DNA from: Streptomyces thermolilacinus SPC6
Lineage (GTDB): Bacteria; Actinomycetota; Actinomycetes; Streptomycetales; Streptomycetaceae
DNA length: 64,000 bases
Direction: 5' to 3'
Assembly (NCBI RefSeq): GCF_000478605.2
Contig: NZ_ASHX02000001.1
Span: forward strand, 6,029,001-6,093,000
Numbering within the stretch: position 1 is the stretch's first letter; each line of letters opens with the position of its first letter. The position numbers and the translations under genes are program-made. Below are positions 1-6,111 of the stretch, in pieces. The notes below the pieces were generated by a model, which did not search any database, was not told where the DNA came from, and saw only the letters and a list, made by a program, of their open reading frames with translations.

Positions 1-26
1 CGGGCAGGCGGGCCGGGTGGCGGGAC

Positions 27-911
27 GTGGTGCTGGCGGTGGGCCTGGTCGGAGCCGTTGTGGGCGGTCTCGCGCTGCTGGTGCGGACGGTGTGGGGCGG
101 TGCGTACGGGGCCTTCGGCCCGATGGTGCTGGCCCTGGCCGTCGCCGCGGTCGTCGCGGTGGCCCGCCGGGTGACCGGCCGGGGCCCGGGCGAGGGCGGG
201 CCCGGGGGCGGACCGGCGGGCTACGGGGGCGGGCCCGGGGAGGTGGCGGCGGGCTACGGGGACGTACCGGCGGCCCGCGACGGCGGCCCCGGAGCGGTAC
301 GGGTGCCGTACGGGGAGGGGCCGGGCGCGGTGCGGGCGTCGTACGCGGACGGGCCGGCCGTGGGGGCGTCCTGCGTGGAGGGGCCGGAGGCGGTACCGGC
401 GGACCGCGTGGACGGGCCGGGCGCGGTACGGGCGTCGTACGGGAGCGGGCCCGGGGCGGTACCGCCTCCCCCCGACGGCGGTCCCGCGCCCGTGCCCGTG
501 CTGGACGGGGACGCCGTGGACCACGAGGGGGTGGACCCGCAGGGCTTCGAGCACACGGTCGCCGCCCTGTGCGTACGCGACGGCTGCACCCGCACCGAGG
601 TGTCCGGCGGCCCCGGCGACCTGGGCGCCGACGTGGTGGCGACCACACCCGACGGGCGGCGGCTGGTCGTCCAGTGCAAGCAGTACGGGCCCGGCCACCC
701 GGTGGGCTCCCAGGACCTCCAGCGGTTCGGCGGCACGTGCTTCGCCGTCCACGAGGCCGAGGTCGCGGTCGTCGTGACGACCAGCACGTTCACCGCGCCG
801 GCCGTCGAGTACGCCGCCGCGCTGGGCATCGTCTGCGTGGACGGCGAGGCGCTCGCGGCCTGGACGGACGGCCGCACACCACCGCCGTGGGAAGTCGTCG
901 CGGAGGCGTGA
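27..911 (+). CDS. Membrane-anchored Mrr-type restriction endonuclease-like protein
   Basis: The N-terminus holds two hydrophobic segments (about residues 2-23 and 31-48). A Gly/Pro-rich linker follows (about 52-160) in which a GPGAVRxxY-like unit recurs. The C-terminal domain (about 165-285) looks like the Mrr_cat nuclease fold: Glu176 in a helix, Asp202 in GADVV, and the Q216-x-K218 pair in VVQCKQY, as expected for a PD-(D/E)xK nuclease with a QxK variant. The family cleaves modified or foreign DNA; membrane anchoring is a common architecture in actinobacteria, and its target here is unknown. The GTG at 27 is the first start in the window, but the frame is open to the window edge with further basic residues, so the true start may lie upstream. 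RNase H follows 58 bp downstream. Confidence 0.7.
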   Translation: MVLAVGLVGAVVGGLALLVRTVWGGAYGAFGPMVLALAVAAVVAVARRVTGRGPGEGGPGGGPAGYGGGPGEVAAGYGDVPAARDGGPGAVRVPYGEGPGAVRASYADGPAVGASCVEGPEAVPADRVDGPGAVRASYGSGPGAVPPPPDGGPAPVPVLDGDAVDHEGVDPQGFEHTVAALCVRDGCTRTEVSGGPGDLGADVVATTPDGRRLVVQCKQYGPGHPVGSQDLQRFGGTCFAVHEAEVAVVVTTSTFTAPAVEYAAALGIVCVDGEALAAWTDGRTPPPWEVVAEA

Positions 912-969
912 GGGGACGGGGCCCGGTGGGTGGACGAAACGTATCCGCGGACATGGCAGGATCGGGACA

Positions 970-1668
970 ATGACGGAACGGATCATCGCCGCCTGTGACG
1001 GGGCGTGCAAGGGCAATCCCGGGCCCGCGGCCTGGGCGTGGGTCATCGCCGGTACGGACGGGGACGTCGCCTCCTGGGAGGCGGGCCCGCTCGGCCGGGC
1101 GACCAACAACGTCGCCGAGCTGACCGCGCTCCAGCGGCTGCTGGAGGCCACCGACCCGGCGACGCCGCTGGAGGTCCGCATGGACTCCCAGTACGCGATG
1201 AAGGCCGTCACGACGTGGCTGCCGGGGTGGCGCCGCAAGGGCTGGAAGACGGCGTCCGGCTCGCCCGTGGCCAACCGGGACCTGGTCGTCGCCATCGACG
1301 GGCTGCTGACCGGCCGGGACGTGCGGTTCGTGTACACGCCCGCCCACCAGGTGGACGGCGACCCCCTGAACGCCGCGGCCGACGCGGCGGCCAGCCGGTC
1401 GGCCGTCACGCAGGAGCCCGCGGGGTCGGCCGCCGGTTCGGTCCTGCCGCCCCCGGACACCCGCGAACGCCCGTCGGCGCCCCGCCGCCCGCGCCCCGCG
1501 AACGGCACCCCCAAGTCCGGCGCCTCCAGGTCCGGCGGCTCGCGGGGCGGCACGGTGAAGGCGAAGTTCCCCGGCCGCTGCCGCTGCGGCAGCCCGTACG
1601 GGAAGGGCGAGACGATCGCCAAGAACGACACGGGCTGGGGCCACCCGGCCTGCGCGACGGCGTCCTGA
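970..1668 (+). CDS. rnhA: Ribonuclease HI with C-terminal Cys-rich tail
   Basis: This enzyme hydrolyses the RNA strand of RNA-DNA hybrids. The N-terminal domain (about 1-145) carries the type 1 RNase H carboxylates: Asp10 in CDGACKGNPGP, Glu50 in NNVAEL, Asp72 in MDSQYAMK and probably Asp138, with His126 in the flexible loop (TPAHQ). A Pro/Ser/Arg-rich linker leads to a small tail with CRCGSPYGKGE and a final HPAC. This suggests a metal- or nucleic-acid-binding knuckle (inference). At 232 residues it is longer than the roughly 155-residue E. coli enzyme because of this tail. The ATG follows an AGGA-containing leader. A second RNase H elsewhere in the genome would be normal for this genus. Confidence 0.9.
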   Translation: MTERIIAACDGACKGNPGPAAWAWVIAGTDGDVASWEAGPLGRATNNVAELTALQRLLEATDPATPLEVRMDSQYAMKAVTTWLPGWRRKGWKTASGSPVANRDLVVAIDGLLTGRDVRFVYTPAHQVDGDPLNAAADAAASRSAVTQEPAGSAAGSVLPPPDTRERPSAPRRPRPANGTPKSGASRSGGSRGGTVKAKFPGRCRCGSPYGKGETIAKNDTGWGHPACATAS

Positions 1669-1876
1669 GAGCCGGGACCGCCGACGGCCGGACGATAGGG
1701 AAAGCGGCAGAGCGGCGAATCCGATAATCCCCGGAAAGTGAATCCAGCCGATTACGAATGCCCCGGCGAATCACGGAAAGAGTGCCGGGTCAACGGACGG
1801 AACATTTCTTCGCCGCCCCTTCCGCTGGCCCGAAGCGCACCTTTCGCAGAACCCCTTGGATTGTCCGCCGAAACGC

Positions 1877-2134
1877 ATGGAAAACCTCGCGGTGACCGTC
1901 CCGGCGGCCGGGACCGGTCGGGCCGCCTGGCAGGCCCCGGGCGCCTGGCCCAACGGCGACTGCGCGGTCTTCCAGCAGGACGGCAACTTCGTCCTGTACG
2001 ACGCCAAGGGCAAGGCCCTGTGGGCCTCCAACACCTGGCAGCGCGGCCACACCCTGGCAGTCCAGGACGACGGCAACGTGGTGGTCTACAACCAGTCGAA
2101 CAACCCGCTCTGGGCCACGAACACCGGAGACTGA
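1877..2134 (+). CDS. Short bulb-type (mannose-binding) lectin domain protein
   Basis: Two copies of the bulb-lectin signature are visible, QDGNFVLY near residue 40 and QDDGNVVVY near residue 68. Each is followed by a Trp-containing strand (LWASNT, LWATNT). The complete monocot/bacterial fold normally has three such repeats, and the first position here (GDCAVFQQ) is poorly conserved, so the 85-residue product is a minimal or truncated domain. No signal peptide is present. An in-frame TTG at 1856 would add seven residues; neither start has a convincing ribosome binding site. It may be a remnant of a longer lectin or an expressed small sugar-binding protein. Confidence 0.6.
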   Translation: MENLAVTVPAAGTGRAAWQAPGAWPNGDCAVFQQDGNFVLYDAKGKALWASNTWQRGHTLAVQDDGNVVVYNQSNNPLWATNTGD

Positions 2135-2312
2135 CCGGCCCCGCACCACGGCGTCCGCGTCCGGCCTGCCCGGCCCGGGCGCCTTTCCGCACCCCCGCAT
2201 TCCGGATCCCGATACCGCCCGCGCCGGACCCGAAAGCCCGTGTGCGACGGCGCGTCCGCCCCCCGTTCGGGGGCGGGGGCGGCGGGACTTTCAGGGGGCG
2301 GGTAGGCGACGG

Positions 2313-2996
2313 GTGAACAGCGTGGTGCCGGCGGCCGCGATCGGGCTGGGAGCACTGGCGGGGTGCACGGTGCCGAGCGCGGGGAGGACCGGCGTTCCCG
2401 TGTCCGAGACCGGGCGCCCGCTCGGAGTGGTGGTCATGTTCCAGGACCACATCGACGGAACCACCCTCTACATCGGCGACGACGACGAGTCCTCCTCTCC
2501 ACGTCCCGTCGCCCGCTGGGAAGCCGAGGAGCCAGTCACCGGATTCACCACGTGGCCCCTCGACGCGCCGCCGGGGGAGTCCTCGCCGTTCAAGGCCCCG
2601 CCGCCGCAGCCGCCCTGGCTGGAGAGCGGCGTCCGCCACGTCCTGTACGGCTGGACGACGGACAACTCCTGGTCGGCCGCCCACGTGGAGTTCACCCTTG
2701 CCGACCTGGCCGTCCTCAAGCCCGGCCAGGTCCGCTACCGGGTCGGTGACACCGACGGCTCCGGGCCGGACGGTGACAAGGCCGGGAGCGTCGCCGAGTT
2801 CCGCACCGACGCCTGCGGCGGGTCCCGAAGGCCGGGGGAGAGAGGGCTGCGGGGCGGGAGGCGTGAGGTCAGCGCATGCGCGGAGGCGGGACATCCGCGC
2901 CGGGGACATCGGAGGCGACCTGGCGCAGACACAGCTCCCCGACGGTCTGGCCGCCGCTCGACTTCGCCCGTCGGGCGGAAGCCCAGCCCCAGGTAG
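2313..2996 (+). CDS. Putative lipoprotein of unknown function with overrunning C-terminus
   Basis: The N-terminus reads as a short lipoprotein signal with lipobox LAGC at about residues 15-18. It would place the protein on the outer face of the membrane. Residues about 36-168 look like a genuine globular domain (FQDHIDGTTLYIGDDD; WTTDNSWSAAHVEF; ending EFRTDAC). I do not recognise a family. After residue about 168 the composition changes to Arg/Gly/Pro-rich, and the frame continues about 45 codons antisense to the GNAT gene (minus strand, ending at 2869). The natural stop may have been lost near 2815. The GTG start follows a purine-rich GGGGGCGGG leader. Confidence 0.6.
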   Translation: MNSVVPAAAIGLGALAGCTVPSAGRTGVPVSETGRPLGVVVMFQDHIDGTTLYIGDDDESSSPRPVARWEAEEPVTGFTTWPLDAPPGESSPFKAPPPQPPWLESGVRHVLYGWTTDNSWSAAHVEFTLADLAVLKPGQVRYRVGDTDGSGPDGDKAGSVAEFRTDACGGSRRPGERGLRGGRREVSACAEAGHPRRGHRRRPGADTAPRRSGRRSTSPVGRKPSPR

Positions 2997-3391
2997 AACC
3001 CCTCGGGGCCGTCCTGGCCCGGATGCCAGGTGGTGGTGAGGCGGGTGCCGCCGCGTCGGCGGATCTCGGCGGCCACCGACTCGACCGCGAAGCGGCCGTA
3101 CCCCCGGCCCTGCGCGTCGGCCGCGATGTTGGGACGCCACAGGCCGGAACGGACATCGGTGCCCGAGCCGTCGCCCGGCCAGTCGAGGCCGAAGAACGCC
3201 ATCAGGAAGCCGACGGGCCGGTCACCGTCGAGGATCAGGCGCGGCCAGGCAGTGGCGGGGTGGACGTACGCTTCGGCCAGGGACTTCACGACCGGTGCGA
3301 CCATGTGTTCCTGCCCGGGCCGCACGCGCAGGCCGACCGCCGCGTCGAAGTTGTCCGGGGTGATCGCTTCCAGGCGGAGCGTGCTCGTCAT
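2869..3391 (-). pseudogene. GNAT-family acetyltransferase with a frameshift near its C-terminus
   Basis: The start at 3391 gives MTSTLRLEAITPDNFDAAVG and runs through a clear GNAT core. Motif A is NIAADAQGRGYGRFAVES and the final strand region is GFYLGLGFRPTGE. Just after that the reading frame turns into Arg/Pro-rich sequence, while the expected ending (SGGQTVGELCLRQ, stop at 2869) lies in the next frame. One extra base at about 2959 explains this; removing it restores GEVSGGQTVGEL. Spermidine/amino-group GNATs of this kind acetylate small amines using acetyl-CoA. Unshifted, the protein would run on to 2735. Either the gene is mildly damaged at its last 30 residues or the sequence has an error. 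It is divergent from the gene at 3540. Confidence 0.7.
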
Positions 3392-3430
3392 CTCGGCAGC
3401 CCAGACCTGCCCCCACCTCCCGCCCCGCCC

Positions 3431-3486
3431 GCCCCGTGAGCCGGGGCCCCGGCCGGGCGCCCGGCCGGGGCCCCGGCTCACGGGGC
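3431..3486. repeat. Perfect 56-bp palindrome between divergent acetyltransferase genes
   Basis: The two 28-base halves (3431-3458 and 3459-3486) are exact reverse complements with no spacer. The arms contain shorter palindromes (CCGGGGCCCCGG twice, CCGGGCGCCCGG at the centre). It lies between the starts at 3391 (minus) and 3540 (plus), so it is not a normal end-of-gene terminator for either one. It could extrude as a cruciform, bind a dimeric regulator, or act as an attenuating hairpin in either leader. Confidence 0.9.
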
Positions 3487-3539
3487 CGACGGGGCGGAAA
3501 TCGTTTGCGGGGACGCGCGGCGGGCCCGACAGTGGCCTG

Positions 3540-4493
3540 ATGCATTCCGAAAGACCCTTCACCGTCCGTCCGGCGACCGCCGACGACGCGCAGCTGATAT
3601 GCGCGCTGCTCAACGAGATCGACACGATCGAGACCGGCAGCCCCGACACCGAACTCCACGACGTGGAGACCGATCTCGCCCACCCCGAGGTGGACCTCCG
3701 TGAGGACTCCTGGCTCGCCTTCGAGGACGGGCGGCTCGTCGGGTACGCGCTCGTGTGGGACGACTCCGGCGCCGAGCGGATCAACACCGACCACTACGTC
3801 CTGCCCGGCCACGACGCCGCGGGCGAGCATCTGTTCACGCTGGTCGAGCGGCGGGCCGCCGAGCGGGCACGGGCCAACGGAGCCTCCCGCGCCGTCCTCC
3901 ACCTGCACCTCAACGCCACCCCCACCACCGACCTCGACATGCTCGCCCGGCGCGGCTGGGACCGGGTGCGGCGCCACCACGTGATGACCCGGGCCCTCTC
4001 CGACGCCGACCTGGCGGTCCCCGAGGCGCCCGCGGGCCTCGTGCTGCGCGACTGCGCCGACGAGGCGGACCGGCGGCGCGCCCACGCCCTGATCCAGGAG
4101 ACGTTCAGCCAGCACTTCGACCACCAGCCCCGCACGTACGAGCAGTGGCTCGACGACATCGGCGGCGGCCGCGTGGACTGGTCACTCGTGTGGATCGCCT
4201 CGATCGGCGCCGACGACGTGGCCGTGCTGTTCTCGCGCAACGACCGGCAGACCATGGCGTGGATCCGCAACATCGGCGTCCGGCGGGAGTACCGGGGCCG
4301 GGGCATCGCCGGGTACCTGCTGCGGTACGCGTTCGGTACGTACGCCGGACTCGGGCGGGACACCATCGGGCTCGGTGTGGACACGCTCAACGAGACCGGC
4401 GCGCTGCGCATCTACGAGGCGCACGGGATGGGCACCCACTTCGCCGTGGACACCTGGGAGGTCGTGCTTCCCGTGGTGCCCGCCGGGGTGTGA
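3540..4493 (+). CDS. Tandem GNAT N-acetyltransferase
   Basis: The 317-residue protein carries two GNAT modules. The first (about 6-155) is divergent (RLVGYALVWDD as the core strand). The second (about 165-310) has the canonical acetyl-CoA loop RREYRGRGIAGYLLRYA near residue 253 and ends with NETGALRIYEAHGMG. This double layout is seen in mycothiol synthase and other actinobacterial acetyltransferases, but the substrate cannot be told from sequence. The ATG at 3540 is chosen because the protein-like sequence begins there (MHSERPFTVRPAT); upstream codons in frame are antisense to the neighbouring GNAT. It converges on the chitinase gene with three bases between the stops. Confidence 0.85.
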   Translation: MHSERPFTVRPATADDAQLICALLNEIDTIETGSPDTELHDVETDLAHPEVDLREDSWLAFEDGRLVGYALVWDDSGAERINTDHYVLPGHDAAGEHLFTLVERRAAERARANGASRAVLHLHLNATPTTDLDMLARRGWDRVRRHHVMTRALSDADLAVPEAPAGLVLRDCADEADRRRAHALIQETFSQHFDHQPRTYEQWLDDIGGGRVDWSLVWIASIGADDVAVLFSRNDRQTMAWIRNIGVRREYRGRGIAGYLLRYAFGTYAGLGRDTIGLGVDTLNETGALRIYEAHGMGTHFAVDTWEVVLPVVPAGV

Positions 4494-4496
4494 GGG

Positions 4497-5588
4497 TCAA
4501 CGTCCCTGGAGCGCCTTGACGTTGTCGCCGAAGGTCCAGTTCCGTGAGCCGTCCCAGTTGACGGACCACGTCATCAGGCCCTTGAGGCGTCCGCCGTACG
4601 CGTTCCACGCCCGGGCGACCGTGCCCGGCTGCATGTGGCCGCCACCCGCGCCCGGCTGGGCGGGCAGGCCGGGGACCTGCTTGTCGTACGGGACGCGGAC
4701 GGTGGTGCCCTGCACGACGAGGCCCCGGTCGAGGCAGTCGGTCTGCGCGGTGAACCCGGCGACGGTGCCCGCCGCGTACGAGTCGCCGGAGCAGCCGAAC
4801 ATGCTGCCGTTGTAGTACTGCATGTTCAGCCACCACAGGCGGCCGTTGTCCGCGTACTTCTTGATGACCGGCAGGTACGCGCCCCAGATGGAGCCGTAGA
4901 CGACGCTGCCGCCCGTGACGTACGCGGTCTCGGGTGCCATGGTCAGGCCGAAGCCGGGCGGCATCCGCTCCAGGATGCCGTCGATGACGCGGATCAGGTT
5001 GGCCTGCGAGGCGGACAGCCGGTTGATGCTGCCGCTGCCGACCAGGCCGGTCTCGATGTCGATGTCGATCCCGTCGAAGTTGTACGTCTTCAGGATCGGC
5101 ACGATCGTCGCGACGAACCGGTCGGCGACGGCCGTCGAGTTGAGGTCGATGCCCGCGGCGGCGCCGCCGATGGACAGCAGCACCGTCAGTCCGGCGGCCT
5201 TCGCCTCGCACATCTCGGCCGGTGTGGGCACCTTCACGGTGTTGTCCATGCCGTCCTGCCACAGGGCCGTGCCGTCCGAACGGATCACGGGGAACGCGGC
5301 GTTGACGACGTTGTAGCCGTGGCTGCGGATGCGGGGGTCGGTGATCGGGGTCCAGCCGAACGGCGGGTGGACGCCGTTCGCGGCGCCGTCCCAGTTCTCC
5401 CAGTAGCCCTGGAGGACCTTGCCGGTGGGCTTGGGTTTGACCGCGCAGGTGGCGGTCGCCGCCGGTGCCCCGGCGGCGGCGGGGGAGGGGCGGGCGGCCG
5501 CCGTCGGCAGCGCCGCGCCGCCCAGTGACTGTACGAGACCCGCCGCCACGAGGCCCATGCCCAGCAGCCTTCTTCCGCGAGGTGCCAT
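4497..5588 (-). CDS. Secreted GH18 chitinase
   Basis: This is an extracellular endo-acting chitinase that releases N-acetylglucosamine oligomers. A signal peptide covers about residues 1-36 (MAPRGRRLLGMGLVAAGLVQ, ending near AAARP). The mature part begins with VLQGYWENWDG and contains the catalytic DxxDxDxE motif as FDGIDIDIE, with the glutamate as proton donor. SIGG and MTWSVNWD are the other conserved strands. No chitin-binding module is attached; 363 residues is usual for the single-domain Streptomyces type. The start has a strong GGAGGGAGA site. Upstream lies a paired DasR-like operator overlapping a TTGACG box, so induction by chitin degradation products is expected (established for the genus, inferred here). 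Confidence 0.93.
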   Translation of the reverse strand: MAPRGRRLLGMGLVAAGLVQSLGGAALPTAAARPSPAAAGAPAATATCAVKPKPTGKVLQGYWENWDGAANGVHPPFGWTPITDPRIRSHGYNVVNAAFPVIRSDGTALWQDGMDNTVKVPTPAEMCEAKAAGLTVLLSIGGAAAGIDLNSTAVADRFVATIVPILKTYNFDGIDIDIETGLVGSGSINRLSASQANLIRVIDGILERMPPGFGLTMAPETAYVTGGSVVYGSIWGAYLPVIKKYADNGRLWWLNMQYYNGSMFGCSGDSYAAGTVAGFTAQTDCLDRGLVVQGTTVRVPYDKQVPGLPAQPGAGGGHMQPGTVARAWNAYGGRLKGLMTWSVNWDGSRNWTFGDNVKALQGR

Positions 5589-5634
5589 CTCCGCGTCTCC
5601 CTCCTCGGCCCGGCCAGGGAACCTCAGAGTCTTC

Positions 5635-5667
5635 TGGTCCAGACCTTTCGTCAAGAGGTCTGGACCA
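5635..5667 (-). promoter_or_regulatory. Chitinase promoter with two dre-like (DasR) sites
   Basis: TGGTCCAGACC at 5635-5645 is repeated as its reverse complement at 5657-5667. On the minus strand a TTGACG -35-like box lies between the copies. Such TGGTCCAGACC elements are the known chitinase repeat of Streptomyces and resemble the DasR response element, which is relieved by glucosamine-phosphate ligands. The start codon is about 45 bases downstream of the pair. Confidence 0.85.
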
Positions 5668-5692
5668 GAGTGGGGCGGAGGGCGGTACGCGG

Positions 5693-6100
5693 TCAGAACC
5701 CGCCTACGGCCCGGGTCAGTTCCGCCACCGCCGCCGCGAGCGGCGCCGCGGGCTCCGCGAAGGCCGCCAGCCGGGTCAGGGCGCGCCGCACCACGCCCGG
5801 CTCGGGCTCGCCCTCCTCCAGCTCCTCCCGCAGCCGGCGCAGCTCCACCCGCGGCGCCTCCTGGTCGGGCAGCACCGCCCGGTGCTCCTCCAGCAGCCGC
5901 TCCACGAGCTGGATCAACTGCTCCACCTGGGCGCGCTGCTGATCGCCGCCGGGCGCGTGGACGGTGATCCGGCCCGCGACGGCCCGTGCGTTCGGGCCGA
6001 TGGCCTGATTGGTTACGCTGCTCTGCCCCCCGTACTGCTGTACGCCGAAGTTGGCCGCCCCGGACGTCTCGCCGGGACCCTGCTGGTCGTGCTCGGACAC
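5693..6100 (-). CDS. Small hypothetical protein with NQAIGPNARA motif and C-terminal helices
   Basis: The 135-residue product has a Gly/Gln-rich head (NFGVQQYGGQSSVTNQAIGP, about residues 17-36) leading into a short beta-like stretch (AVAGRITVH). Two or three acidic/basic helices follow (about 55-130; EQLIQLVERLLEEH and LRRLREELEEGE are coiled-coil-like). No enzyme motif is present. It starts 11 bp after the stop of the large membrane protein on the same strand, so the two are almost certainly co-transcribed. The membrane protein ends with a related motif (VVGNQAVGAGARA). The motif resembles short amyloid- or beta-roll-like signalling tags of actinobacterial proteins; that comparison is an inference. 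Confidence 0.75.
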   Translation of the reverse strand: MSEHDQQGPGETSGAANFGVQQYGGQSSVTNQAIGPNARAVAGRITVHAPGGDQQRAQVEQLIQLVERLLEEHRAVLPDQEAPRVELRRLREELEEGEPEPGVVRRALTRLAAFAEPAAPLAAAVAELTRAVGGF

Positions 6101-6111
6101 GCTTCCCCCTC

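Noticed and set aside
790..1644. 284-aa open frame on the minus strand across the RNase H gene
   Set aside because: Antisense to a well-supported gene, Arg/Gly/Pro-rich and without motifs: typical shadow in high-GC DNA.
3030..3539. N-terminal 170 residues of the tandem GNAT frame
   Set aside because: These are antisense to the other GNAT and cross the palindrome; the natural start is the ATG at 3540.
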